From Gentiana macrophylla (lineage: Eukaryota > Streptophyta > Magnoliopsida > Gentianales > Gentianaceae), in the NCBI GenBank assembly GCA_026214975.1, contig JAOBSW010000686.1:124001-188000 (forward strand): a stretch of DNA of 64,000 bases, in the 5' to 3' direction. The notes under the pieces are model-generated. The model was not told the origin of the DNA and searched no databases. It worked only from the letters and a program-made list of their open reading frames with translations. Both the position numbers and the translations under genes were made by a program. Shown here one piece after another: positions 26,700 to 38,039 of this stretch (position 1 is the first letter of the stretch; the number at the start of each line of letters is the position of its first letter).

Positions 26700-27569
26700 C
26701 TCACATTCACTGGTCCACTCATACTTAAAATTCTCTTGAGTAAGCCTCGTGAGAGGTGTAGCTATCTTAGAGAAACCTTTACAAACTTCCGGTAGTACCC
26801 AGCTAAACCCAAGAAACTTCTTATCTCCGTTACTGATGTCGGTCTAGGCCACTTAGAAACGGCTTCTATCTTCGCTGGATCCACCTTAATGCCTTCTCCA
26901 GAATTATATGCCCAAGAAAACTAACCTGGTCCAACCAAAACTCACATTTAGAAAACTTGGCATACAATTTGTTCTCTTTTAAGGTCTGTAGGACTATCCT
27001 TAGGTGTTCTTCATGCTCATTCTCATCCTTAGAGTATACCAAGATATCGTCTAGGAAAACTATCACAAACTTATCGAGATAGGGCATGAAAACTCTTTGC
27101 ATCAAGTCCATGAACTTCGATGGAGCATTTGTGAGTCCAAATGGCATAACCAAAAACTCATAATGTCCATATCTCGTACTGAAGACTGTCTTAGGTATAT
27201 CTGACACCTTGATCTTCAACTGATGATAACCGGACCTAAGATCAATCTTAGAGAACACCTTCTTACCTTGCAACTGACTGAACAGATCATCAATCCTTGG
27301 TAAGGGATACTTATTCTTGATTGTCAGTTTATTCAGCTCCCTGTAGTCGATGCACAAACGCATACTCCCATCTTTCTTCTTCACAAACAAGACCGGTGTT
27401 CCCATGGTGATGTACTTGGTTGGATGATGTTTTTCTCTAGCATCTCTCTTAAAATTTGAGTTTTCAACTCTTTCAACTCATTTGGTGCCATCCTATAGGG
27501 TGCTTTAGCCACTTTGGTGATGCTCCCCGCAATCAATTCGATCTCAAACTCTATGGCCCAATCAGGCAT
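26700..27569 (-). pseudogene. Tekay-like reverse transcriptase
   Basis: The N-terminal part [16 protein letters not shown] (27569-27381) is followed after a frameshift by [45 protein letters not shown] and the catalytic [12 protein letters not shown] (27405-26866). The region to 26700 is again shifted. Each block is well preserved, so the breaks look recent. Confidence 0.9.
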
Positions 27570-27746
27570 GTGTCCAGCAAATCTTCCAGAAAACTTGGAA
27601 AGTCCTTAACTACACGAGTCTCTCCTAACTCGGGCCTATGCTTTTCCTTATCTAATGCATAAACAACGAAACCCTGGCAACTCCTCTTCAAAGCTTTTAG
27701 GGCTTTAATCTTTGAGATAATCGAGATAACGACCCTTGCTAGGCTT

Positions 27747-28090
27747 TTATACGTTACCCTGAAATGTCTTGGTGATTTCCTGGGCCTTAAAGATCACCCT
27801 CTTACCTCTACAATCCAAGTAGACATAATTCTTGGACAACCGGTCCATACCCAGGATAACATCAAAGTCCGAGAAATCCAACACGGTCAAGGCATCTTTG
27901 GCACTTGTAAGTCCCAACTCGATATCAACTTGGGGTGTGACTTGGGCACATCTAGTAACTACGCCCAAAGGTGTGGTTATACTCAAAGGTCTCTCCAATT
28001 CCTTAAGAGATAGGTTCAACTTCTTAGCTATCTTAGAGGAAACAAATGTCCCCAAGCTCCAGTATCAAACATAGTAAATCGCTAGATTAT
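27747..28090 (-). pseudogene. Tekay-like protease
   Basis: The catalytic motif FDTGA is read around 28070-28055, just before the open frame that starts at 28055. That frame contains FVSSKIAKKL, DFDVILGMDRLSKN and DCRGKRVIF, the second half of a retroviral-type aspartic protease. Confidence 0.85.
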
Positions 28091-28289
28091 CTATGATTAT
28101 GGTACCTAACAAGTGAATCAATTTAAGTACAAATATATAATATCATATGCGCGCTATATCATAATAAATATTTATAATAAACACAAACACTGAAAAGTAC
28201 CTGTCACCACAAGGTCATCTAACTCTTCCGGTTCTGCATCCGTTGCAAAGACACGAACTGGTCTGCTACCCATAGCACGATTTCACTGC

Positions 28290-29090
28290 TGGTTACCTCG
28301 TCCTCCTGCCTGATTACCTTGAGAGAGCATCTTAGGACACGCTCTCGAGTAATGTCCCACTTCCCCATAGTGGAAACAACTCAAGCTACCTGCCATGCAC
28401 TCTCATGTATGTGTCTTGTTACACTTAGCACAAACCGATGGCGTTTCACTTGCTGAACTCTTCGTGGCCGGATTTCCTGTCCTTTTAACATTCTGCTGTG
28501 GTGCTCCTCTATTACTTCCTTCATAATTCAAGAAAGACCTCTTATCCCCAACTACAACCGTCTGTCTACTGGCAAATCTTTCCGCAATCAACGCTCTATC
28601 CATGATGCTTGCCATGCTGGTAGGTCTATCTCCTAGCATGCCCTTTGCCACTTCATGTGACAATCCTTCCATAAACTTGTCAATCTTCTTCTCTTCACTC
28701 CTCATGATTTCAGGGTAGAATCTGCCTAATTCATGGAATTTCTGGGAGTACTGAGTCACCGTAGTGTATCTTCCTTGTTTCAAACTCAGAAATTCATTAG
28801 CCTTTGCATTCTGTGCTATTCTAGGAAAGTATTCCTTGTAGAATAGGTCCTTAAACACTGCCCAATCCGTGATCCTCGGATTAACCTGCTCATAAGCTTC
28901 CATCCAACTTTCTGCATTCCCTGCCAACAAGGATATGGCTAAATGAGCCCACTCAGTTTCTGGAGCCTTCACATTCCTGCACGTCCTCTCAAACCCACGA
29001 ATCCATAAATCTGCTGCTGCTGGCTCAACATTTCCAAAGAATTATGGCACCCTGTGCTTCTTCATTTTATCATACCAATCCACTTGTCTG
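28290..29090 (-). pseudogene. Tekay-like gag with defective zinc knuckle
   Basis: The retrotransposon gag domain reads AADLWIRGFERTC, LLAGNAESWMEAYEQV, FKDLFYKEYFP, LSLKQGRYTTVTQYSQKFHE and ALIAERFASRQ. One TAA lies near 29040. Past the open frame (end 28403) the CCHC knuckle reads CFHYGEVGHYSRAC, with Tyr in place of the second cysteine. Confidence 0.85.
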
Positions 29091-29385
29091 TCGTAGCCCC
29101 CAAACTGATGATGATGTCTTGGCTTCTTTGAACGGTGGAGCATTACGATCTGTGGTTGAGGTTCTTGAACCCTCTTTGTTTGAGGTGAGCTCATTGCGGA
29201 TAGGTGTAGCCAGGTGCTACAAAAGTTTCGGATCTAGGCGGTGGTGGAGGTAGAACCGTTGGCTGAGGTATAAAACTTAATGGTGTGGGATACTCAACCG
29301 TAACCAAGAAAAGAGAGGGGTTACTAAAGCTCTAACACTTATCTTAAAGAAGAAATCAAGTCCTACACAGCAAGGAAAACCATTC

Positions 29386-29397
29386 TCTCTGATACCA
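29386..29397 (-). promoter_or_regulatory. Primer-binding site (initiator tRNA-Met type)
   Basis: On the minus strand TGGTATCAGAGA lies two bases after the LTR end. Confidence 0.9.
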
Positions 29398-29399
29398 AC

Positions 29400-31497
29400 T
29401 GTAACGCCCCGTTCCCGGACACCGAGTCCTTATCCGGAAAGAGCGCTCGGCACAAATATTATCAAATAAATTCAATAATATATGTAAGCCTTACGTCATA
29501 CATCAGAACTAAAACGACGCGGAAGATAAAACGACTCGGGAAAACAAAAGATCGGACACACGGTTTTCAATGCTGTAAAACTAAATCCAATAAAGAATAC
29601 TAAACATCCAACGTTAAATCCAAAAGAATTCAATCGGAACTATTCCAAAAGAAAGACAACATTGTTTGAAACTAAATCAAGAACATTATTGAAAGAAAAA
29701 TCAAACTAAAAGAACTAATTCTTCAAGAGCTCCATCTCACACATCCTCGTCAAAGAACTTATCAGCATTAGCAACCTGTTCATCTTCTTTGGGGAAAGAG
29801 AAAGACAAACACAAAGTAACGGGGTAAGTACATAAGTACTTAGTAACACATAGAAGATCATACAACGTCAGTCTCATAAAGAAATAAAAGCAACACCGTC
29901 TTTTATTAATTCACTCCGTTATTAGCCCTAGCTAACTGTCATATTATGTTCATAGCATAACATGAGGTTCCAAAGTTATCTAGCTTAACTCAAGTTTGTT
30001 ACATCATGAATAACAAGGGCACTACGCCTAGTAATAGGATGTACTAGGACAGCCTGGGTACAACCTACTTAGAGACACGCTCTAGTAGCCCGGGAATATC
30101 TCGAGTCCCGATAGTGTGATAACCGGCGAGAATGTACCAGGACGCTTTATCTAGCCAATCGATTGACCGGCGTGGAGTACAGATCTACTTTGTGCAGTCG
30201 AGAGAACACATCGCGATATTGTACTATGCCTTACCAAGCATTGCATGATGTTTAAGATTATAAATCTAGCACATATGTTTGATTAGATGTTTAACTAGCC
30301 ACCTAAGTTGATTCACAAAAAAGGCTCACCTAACAGTCTAATCCCTCTTCCTAAGACCACTAGACTCTAACAAAACCTGGCACATACACAGACATCGATA
30401 AACCCTAGCTTATCGAAGCACAAGGCAAATCCAAAGCTTTCGAAGGTCCCACACTTCATCTTTTTAGGGAATTCAAATGGTGCCGAAACTAAACGCATCA
30501 AAAGCTAATTCAAGGCTTTGTCACATAAGGTTAAGTAGTAAAACATGATTATGAAGCCAGAAACCAAGCTGACATGAAAAACAGTGAAAAACCGAATAAC
30601 TAGGTCAAACGCCCGTCTGACTCCCAGTAGACACCCGTCTGCCTTGGACGTGCATCCACCAACCCCCAGACGCCCGTCCATGAAATTTAGCCACATCCTG
30701 TATCAAAACTGAACCCTCAAACGCCCGTCCAAAAAACCCAAACGCTCGTTTGAGCTGCCGCTACCGCGGACGCCCGTTTGCCCTTATGCAGACGCCCGTC
30801 TGCCTGGGATTTACCCAGAAAATCTGCAACTGCGTAAACGCGATTCCAACCCAAACTCCAACCAAAACAGATTCAAAACCATGAAAATAAACATACAAAT
30901 TGCTCTACAACTTTATGACACCTTAATTATACGATTAGAACACCACGTTACCTTAAATTTGCGTGCTACTACGACCCACACTACCAACGCCTTGAAAAGG
31001 TTAAACCTTTAACTCCAAACCTATAAACTATCAATCCAAAGATGATCACTATGATGTTTAAACTCAGAAAAAATGCAGCTAAACAACGATGATGAACAAA
31101 CCCTAATATCAAGAACGATGAGGGAAAACTTACGTTAACGGATTTAGGGATTGTTGATATCGAAACGATCCTCGTCTCGTGGTGATCCTTTCTCTCTTGA
31201 GATGTCTATTGAAAAGAGCAACAGATTAGCTTCGAAATTCGAAATCCTCTTCTCTTCCTTTTTCCCTCAAACTTACGCCCCCAGTATATTTTTTTACGTA
31301 AAACAACAACTAGGTTAATTTATGATTAGTTTTCCTTTTATAATCCCAATTAAATCTAATTATTCCTTATTAATTCAATCCCATTAATCCTTTTCCTTTT
31401 CTTTTCCCTTTTCTTTTAATCCTTTAAAACAAAACTAAATATTCAGATTTTTCGTGAAAATACAAGGATGCCCTTTTTGAAAAATCAGGATATTACA
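29400..31497 (-). mobile_element. Gypsy (Tekay-like) 5' LTR
   Basis: 2098 bp with the same ends as its partner. It carries seven ACGCCCGTCYG-like motifs at about 30609-30800. It is longer than the 3' LTR because of indels. Confidence 0.95.
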
Positions 31498-32790
31498 ATT
31501 TGAGACTATGGTAGGAGTGGCAATATAGGCTGAATTTTGCTTTCCTCTATTGGTGTTAGCATTGGCAGCTGGCCCCTGAAAATTTTGTTCAAACCTATGC
31601 CAACAGTCAATGACTGTGTGTCCATTCTTGCCACACAACTTACATGTCACCCTAGGTCCTGTCCTTGCACAACCTCCACCACCTCTATTTCTTCCACCTC
31701 TATATCCACATCTGCCTCTGTTGTTGCCTTGTGTGGAACTATTGTTACTCCAATTCTGATTTCTTCCACCAGATGAGCCACCAGATCCATAGGTTGCAAA
31801 ATGTGCAAAGGGATTAGCATGTCCACCAGCAGTTGCACTTCCCAGTGAGACAGTAGGATTGAACCTTGCTAGCATACTTTCATGAGTTAGTAACTGAGTC
31901 TGAACCTCAGGCCATGTAAGAGACCCAATCCTAGATGTGATATTAAATATCACTGCCTCATAGTCTTTGTTTAGACCACTTAAGGTTGAAAGTATCAGTT
32001 CTGACATGGATACAAGATACCTTGTTGCTGCCAAATCATCACTGTAAGACTTCATTTGAGCTAAATAATCACTCATAGACTTACTACCCTTCTCAGATTT
32101 TGTAAGAGCACTCTTGAATTTTAGCATTCTAGCTTCTAACTGACTGTTGAAGAGAGTCTCCAAGGTGGTCCAAATCTAATTAGAGGTGCCACAGCCCATC
32201 ACCAGCTTGTTCAGTCATAAAACTTATTAGCCAACCCATCAACAGCTGGTCTACCGTATCCCATTCATCAGCTGCAGGATTTGACATTCCAGTGTATACA
32301 CTCATGCTTGAGGGTCTGGGTATAGTGCCAAACAGAAAACCATCTATCTTATGACCTTTGACTATGGACAGAACCGCATATTTCCATAACAAATAGTTTT
32401 CTCTCGTAAGTTTCACGGTACATGTTTGATTCAAATACCCTTGAAACGGGGACCCTGTGTGACTAAGTGTTCTCGGAGATGGTGACCGGAGGAAGGATGA
32501 AAAGGGCGGTATAGTGGGTGGTATAATACTGCCACACAACTGAGGGAACAAAGGAGCATTTGGTGGTGGAAGAGTATAACATGGATAAGGAACTAAGCCA
32601 AAAACGGTGTTATATGGAGGAAAGGCACCATGACTTGCTCCAGGAACGGTGATGTTTGCTATGGTTGTGATCGGTGTTGAGATTGTTGTGACCGGAATCT
32701 GAGATGCACTTACCGGTCCTGGGCTCTCATGGCATTCAGCAGCGATTTTTGCAGTTCTGAAGCCAGAGGAATCGAGGTCCCAGTACTCAT
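31498..32790 (-). pseudogene. Copia 3 gag
   Basis: It starts at ATG 32790-32788 just downstream of the PBS; the first ~250 nt are frameshifted. 32551-32180 reads VKLTRENYLLWKYAVLSIVK and HKIDGFLFG (UBN2-type gag N-terminus). 32163-31503 reads ARMLKFKSALTKSEKGSKSM then SDYLAQMKSYSD, a Gly/Arg-rich RGRCGYRGGRNRGGGG region and a perfect zinc knuckle CKLCGKNGHTVIDC. After that the sequence meets the Tekay-like element at 31497; the last residues of the open frame are LTR. Confidence 0.9.
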
Positions 32791-32804
32791 GACGTAGGTC
32801 TATT

Positions 32805-32816
32805 GCTCTGATACCA
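32805..32816 (-). promoter_or_regulatory. Primer-binding site of Copia 3
   Basis: On the minus strand TGGTATCAGAGC, complementary to initiator tRNA-Met, lies 15 bp upstream of the gag start codon. Confidence 0.9.
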
Positions 32817-32820
32817 AGTT

Positions 32821-33576
32821 TGAATCCAGAAACATCTATAGTGAAAACAAGGTACCTCCATTGAAGGAGCTCTCATGAAGAAGACAATGGGAAAAGTTTT
32901 CTTGTTGTTCGATTGATCATGTTCAACGGTTACAAGAGAATATATTTGCTTGTACAATGACAGCAACAAAATCTTGGGACAATCCCAATACAGTGACACA
33001 TTGTAAAATACCACATCGGGAAATTAGCAGAAAGCTCACCTCCATATAAGTGTGAGACATAAAATATCTTGTCAACTCGGGTTAGCCCTTTTAGACCAAA
33101 GCGCGGGACGGCGGTCTCAAGCGATTGACCGGATAATTTATGGCTCATATAGCGATACCAGACGCCAGTGCTGGGCGTTACGAGAATCGGTATCGAGTCG
33201 ACTATCGACGGCCCTAAGCGTTTGCACCGTATAAGTAATATGGTGTAGAATTGCCTCTCTGGTAGGGGCGATCCAGACCGATCTTGGCCGTCTGGCGAGG
33301 CTTGATCCCTTCTAAGGGGTGAGAATGTAAAATCCCACATCGGAAATTAGCGTAAAGCTCACCTCCATATAAGTGTGAGAAATAAAATATCTTGTCAACT
33401 CGGGTTAACCCTTTTAGACCAAGCGAGGACGACGGACTAAGCCGTTGACCGGACAACTTATGGCTCATGTAGCATTACCAGACGCCAGGTCTGGGGGCGT
33501 TACACACATGGCATACATCTAGACTTACATGTGTCACCTAATCTAGCAATACATCTTAATTACTAATACCCTTAAC
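32821..33576 (-). mobile_element. Copia 3 5' LTR, split by a TRIM
   Basis: This is the sequence between the PBS and about 33576 (GTTAAGGGTATTAG on the minus strand). Without the 503-bp TRIM and one target repeat it is about 248 bp, a usual Copia LTR length. There is no second LTR, so the outer end is approximate. Confidence 0.6.
33002..33504 (+). mobile_element. TRIM (miniature LTR retroelement), 503 bp, TSD CACAT
   Basis: There are two ~180-bp direct repeats, each starting TGTAAAAT(A/C)CCACATCGG. The first is 33002-33181 (ends GGGCGTTAC); the second is 33326-33504 (ends GGGGCGTTACA). They flank a 144-bp interior. A degenerate tRNA-Met PBS (CGGTATCGAG) lies at about 33190 and a purine tract AAGGGGTGAGAA directly precedes the second repeat. 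The 5-bp duplication CACAT (32997-33001 and 33505-33509) is perfect. It has no coding capacity and must have used proteins of another element. Confidence 0.95.
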
Positions 33577-34901
33577 TTTATATGATTGCATAAACACAGT
33601 CCATATATACTTGAAGCTTCTGGCATGTAGTGTCTATGATAATGCACGACATCATCAATGCAAATTTGTTCGTTTTGCATTGTAAGCCAGCGCTTGTTAT
33701 ATTGCTTCGCATGACCTGTACAAAAACATTAGGATAGTTCAGCATAAAAACAACCAAATTGAAATATTGAATAACATGTGGAAATTTACAGACTACTGAT
33801 AATTATCAAATAGGACTCCGTTGTATAAAGGATGATGCTTTCTTATTCATAATGCTTTGTTTTTTTTAATACTAACAATGACAACAAAAGAAGGTAAATT
33901 GTTGATACCGTATTGCTGAAAACACAACCAGTAATGAAATTGTGATTCAAACAATCCCCAATAAAAACTCCATTCAAATTGACATTGACTAACCAAAAAA
34001 TATTCTTCATGATATGTACTACACCAAAAATAAAAAATTGGGAAACTGAAAAGTGCATTTCAATTTGTTTGGGTGTACCACAAATCCGACTAATACATAA
34101 AGTTAAACTCATACCAGTGTTTGGAGGATCCGACACAAAAAAAGAATGAAAATCGATCAATATAAGTCGGCCGCACATTCTCATAATGACCTGTGATATG
34201 ATTTCTTCTGTGGTTGGAACATCAAAGGTTAAGGGCCTCCTCATGTTGATGTCCGGAGTATATGGAAGAGATTGTCTTCTCATCCTCCACCTGACATTGA
34301 GAATCACAAATGCTAATTACATCATTTCAATGCATTACAAAAGCAACAAAAATAAAAAATCGAATTTAATAAATTTCGTTTCTAAGAATATGAAGTTTTT
34401 GTCCCTAATAATGAAGCAGCCTTTATTACTTGCTGCTTCAAAGTCGCAAACACCATAGTCGGTACCAAGTATATGGTGGGAACCAACATTGAACCCTTTG
34501 ACTCTTTCTCCACCTCCCATCCATGCACCACCACCATATAAACCCGTGCCAACCACACTCCGCCAATCGTTCCATATTCCCTGCCACCGGCCAACACCAC
34601 CAAAGCCATTCTATATGCAAAAAAACAGAGCATCCCTTCAACCCGCTATCACTTTAATTTAATCGATCATGTCAGTTTTCTATAATATTTTGAAGACACA
34701 AAAAAATGATTTCAAGTCTAAGAAACATACAACTTTCTACAATTGAAACAAAGAGAAGTATGAAAAGTTACATTTCTTAATCCTAATAAAAAAAATTAAA
34801 AAAAGCCCACCCGTGACTCACCAATTTTGCCTTGAATGCGAGCCATCTACACTAACCTCTATCATTGTTTTTTTTTTTTTTTTTTTTGAGGAGGCTATCA
34901 T
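33577..34901. other. Unassigned segment, possible exon remnants on the minus strand
   Basis: A CAG acceptor near 33715 is followed on the minus strand by an open stretch. 34307-33843 is open for 154 residues (early part RRPLTFDVPTTEEIISQ), and 34640-34335 holds Gly/Trp-rich open frames. I recognise no family in these. A T-tract lies at about 34868-34887. It could be old host gene sequence or a captured fragment. Confidence 0.3.
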
Positions 34902-35126
34902 TGTTGTTGAAAGAATATTTTATATTTATTAGCTAGATATTATTATAATTATTGTAGCCGGACTATAAGGCATTTGTTTATTGATTCTGTTGGGATTTAC
35001 ATGCCTTTGACAGGCTGTGTGATCAGAGTCCTAGGAGGTTAAGTTTCCAAATTTGGCTTTATAAATAATGACTCCTATTGAAATATAAAATTAAGAATCC
35101 TAAGTTAAAAGGTTTCTCTTTTAACA
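34902..35126 (+). mobile_element. Copia 2 5' LTR
   Basis: It runs from TGTTGTTGAAAG to CTCTTTTAACA, about 225 bp, with a CTTTATAAATAATG promoter-like box at about 35058. Its last ~100 bp match the 3' LTR at 41567-41668. Confidence 0.85.
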
Positions 35127-35138
35127 TGGTATCAGAGC
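35127..35138 (+). promoter_or_regulatory. Primer-binding site of Copia 2
   Basis: TGGTATCAGAGC directly follows the LTR. Confidence 0.95.
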
Positions 35139-35174
35139 CTTCATAGAAAATAAACCCCACCACAAAATATTCCG

Positions 35175-36060
35175 ATGGATTACCGAGCATCCTTCACCGG
35201 TGAACGAACCGGAGGTAATACCTCCGGCACCACACCACAGAAAACAGAGTCCCGGATAACCAATCTCCTAGACGGAGATGACAATTCCAAGCCAAATTCC
35301 AATTTTTTCTATTACCAGCCAGAAAATTAAATGGGAAAAACTAACTTGAGTGGGCACAATCCATCAAACTGGCGATTTGATAGGAAAGCAAAGTTGGGTT
35401 ATCTGACAAGAGAGGTATTGCACCTCCCGCAAATGACCCAAAACACAAGGACTGGAAATCAGAAAATTCGATGATAATGGCATTTCTCATAAACTCTATG
35501 GAGCGGTAATTTGCCAGGCCCCATATGTTCTTATCCTCAGAAAATGATGTCTGGAATGCAGTGAAATAGATGTATTCTGACCTAAAAGATACATCAAAAA
35601 TTTATGAGACCAAAACCAAGTTATGGAACCTGAGGCAAGGAGAAAGAGATGTCACCTCCTATTATAATGACATACTGACCTTATGGCAGGAATTGGATCT
35701 ATGTCATGAAGACAAGTGGGGGTGCACGGCAGATAATGTAAAGTTCCATAAAAGGGAAAAGAATGAGAGAGTATACTAATTCCTGGCTGGTCTAAACTAA
35801 GACCAAGATAAGGCCATGGGGAGAATTCTAGACAGGAATCCTCTGCCATCCCTCAAAAAGACCTTTTATGAGGTAAGGAGGGAAGAATGAAGGAGGAAAG
35901 TCATGCACAGATCATGAGGTGTCCATGGACACACTGACGTGAAAAGATCTGCAATGGTGGCAAGCAGATCAGAGTCAATAAAGAAGGCTGACAGGCAGAA
36001 GCTCAAGTGCGATCACTGCAAGAAGAGTGGTCACACTAAGGACATGTTGGGGTATTGATC
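35175..36060 (+). pseudogene. Copia 2 gag
   Basis: The first ATG after the PBS starts MDYRASFTGERTGG; the frame soon stops. NPSNWRFDRKAKLGYLT and, at 35570-35779, KLWNLRQGERDVTSYYNDIL then TLWQELDL identify the Copia gag. The zinc knuckle CDHCKKSGHTKDM (from 36008) has lost its last cysteine. Confidence 0.8.
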
Positions 36061-36289
36061 GGAAGCCATCTTGGAAGAACAAAGGAACAAATCCTCCGGG
36101 AACTGAACATGGGAAGGCAAATCAGGTTTCATCCGATTCTAGGCCATCATGTGCTATAAAAATTCTTCTATTTGCTCAGGACCAGCTAGAGCAACTGAGC
36201 GAATTGTTCAATTCATAACTCTCCATGAAATCCAAGACATAATGTTCATTGGCTGAGTCAGGAAACCATATTTCTATAGCCCTATTAGG

Positions 36290-36660
36290 AGCCAGTCGTA
36301 AAACAGAGTGGATAGTTGACTCTGGAGCAACTGACCACATGACTGGATCCTCTGAACTTTTTTTCAAACTATAATCCATGTCTAGGAAATCAAAAAATCA
36401 GACTGGAAGATGGCTCATTTTCTTCTATTTTTGGGAAAGGAACTGTCTGTATATCACCAAATATAACCATAAAAGATGTCCTCCGTGTCCCTAAACTGCC
36501 ATGCAACCTACTGTCAGTAGGTAAGTTCACACTTGATCAAAACTGTGAAACTTTATTGTCTAAAGATCGCTGTTTGTTTCAAGACAAGGACTTGGGGAAG
36601 ATTATTGGTAGGTGTAAGCTCACTAGAGGACTCTATGTACTAGCATCTGCAATTGACTGA
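36290..36660 (+). pseudogene. Copia 2 protease
   Basis: WIVDSGATDHMTG is intact, with Asp-Ser-Gly at 36318-36326. A frameshift follows, then KDVLRVPKLPCNLLSVGKF and RGLYVLAS can be read before a stop near 36658. Confidence 0.8.
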
Positions 36661-36675
36661 CAAAAGGAGAACCTT

Positions 36676-37560
36676 ATGAGAGGAAGCTACCACACAAGGT
36701 CCCAGTCAAATCAGAATCAGATTTTAGTTTTACATAGGAGATTAGGGCATCCTAGTTTTTCATATATGCAAAAGTTGATTCCTGAACTATTTTCTAATAA
36801 TAAAAATTTGAGTTTTCATTGTGAATCTTGTATTCTTGCAAACCTGATCAGACAGCCATACCCTACTCAACCATATGTTCCCTCCAAACCATTCATTATG
36901 ATTCATAGTGATGTATGGGGTCCCTCTAGGGTGATCACATTGAATGGAAAAAGGTGGTTTATCACACTCATAGATGATCACACACGTTTGACATGAGTAT
37001 ATTTAATGAAAGAAAAATCTGAAGTAGAAATGGTTTTTAATCGGTTTTATGAAATGATAAGTACTCAATTTCACACACAAATATTGATTTTAAGAAGTGA
37101 TAATGGCACAGAGTACTTCAACCAATACCTAGATGGATTCTTGGCTGAAAAAAGGTATCATCCATCAGAGTTCCTATGTAAACCACCCCAGCGAAAGACT
37201 CTTTGGAGGTTGCTAGGACACTACTATTTACCTCAAAATGTCCAAAAACATTCTGGGGAGAAAGTGTCCTACCTGGCACATACCTAATCAACAGACTCCG
37301 ATCTAGAGTATTAGGGTTCAAAAAACCCATAAGTCTGTTTCAGATTGTTTTCCTGAAAGTAAACTTGTTGGGAAACTACCTTTAATGAAAATTGGGTGCA
37401 CAGCCTATGTCCACACTAATACCCAAGGGAAATTGGAACCTTGATAAAAAAATTATGCTTTTGGGATATTCCCCCACACAAAAGGTTATAAATGCTTTGA
37501 CACCAACACTCGGAAATTTACAGTCACCATGAATGTCACTTTTCTAGAAGAGCACATGTT
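36676..37560 (+). pseudogene. Copia 2 integrase
   Basis: HRRLGHPSFSYMQKLIPELF and CESCILAN form the zinc-binding region. The core follows with HSDVWGPSR, LIDDHTRLT then a stop, and LRSDNGTEYF with the second Asp. The region of the catalytic Glu is frameshifted (about 37150-37210). TYLINRLRSRVLGFKKPIS follows in another frame. Confidence 0.85.
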
Positions 37561-38039
37561 TTATGATAAGGTTCAATTTCAGGGGGAGTATAGGGATAAC
37601 AAAAGTGTGTCTAAACCTGAAAATGTTTTGGAAAAACAGTTTTGATTTTCCGGAAATTGAGGTTAGAGACAAAGTAAGACACTAGAGTTTAATTTTGGTC
37701 TGCAAACAGAGGATAGGACTACTGATCCTCCAGAACCTTTCAATGAGATATCTTTCCAAGGTAAAACATATATGAGAAAGTATCCAAAGAAGGTAGATGT
37801 CCAAAAATTAACATGTACAGCAGTCAAACCCTTAGCTTGTCACTGACACAGACACTCAATATGAGGAAGCAGATGACACGGGTATTGCATCAGGGACTGA
37901 CCAGGAACCAGACTCGGAAATCCCCATACCAAAACATGACTCACAAAAACCAAAAGATGATAACCTACCTATAGCTCTCAGAAAACTAACCAAAAATGCA
38001 CCCAACATTTCATAGCCAGATATATATACTATATCAGTC

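Larger units (their letters stand above)
22629..31497 (-). mobile_element. Complete chromodomain Ty3/Gypsy element (Tekay/Del-like), TSD ATTTG
   Basis: It is 8869 bp, flanked by ATTTG (22624-22628 and 31498-31502). On the minus strand it has a 5' LTR 31497-29400, tRNA-Met PBS, gag, protease, RT, RNase H, integrase and a chromodomain-like tail, then a purine tract and a 3' LTR 24682-22629. Long ~2.05-2.1-kb LTRs and the C-terminal chromodomain suggest the Tekay/Del lineage. Structure is complete but the coding region has several stops and frameshifts, so it is not autonomous now. It lies in the gag-protease junction of Copia 3. Confidence 0.95.
19967..33576 (-). mobile_element. Ty1/Copia element 3, 3'-truncated and invaded by three elements
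   Basis: On the minus strand the order is LTR (33576-32821), PBS, gag (32790-31498), protease, integrase and reverse transcriptase. It breaks off just after the YVDD motif at 19967; RNase H and the 3' LTR are missing. It is interrupted by a TRIM (33002-33504), a Gypsy element (22629-31497) and a MITE (21721-21992). Taking out each insertion together with one copy of its duplication restores continuous Copia sequence, which confirms the nesting. Confidence 0.9.

Noticed and set aside
31435..32163. Gag ORF extending to 31435
   Set aside because: The last ~22 residues are translated LTR of the nested Gypsy element (boundary 31497/31498).
33002..33504. Cassandra-type TRIM carrying 5S rRNA sequence
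   Set aside because: I looked for the 5S internal promoter text in the LTRs on both strands and did not see it.
33843..34307. Real 154-residue gene
   Set aside because: Open frame with low-complexity hydrophobic end, no recognised motif and no clear start context; left as an unassigned segment.
34868..34887. Poly-T tail of a LINE or SINE
   Set aside because: No element body or target duplication was found next to it.
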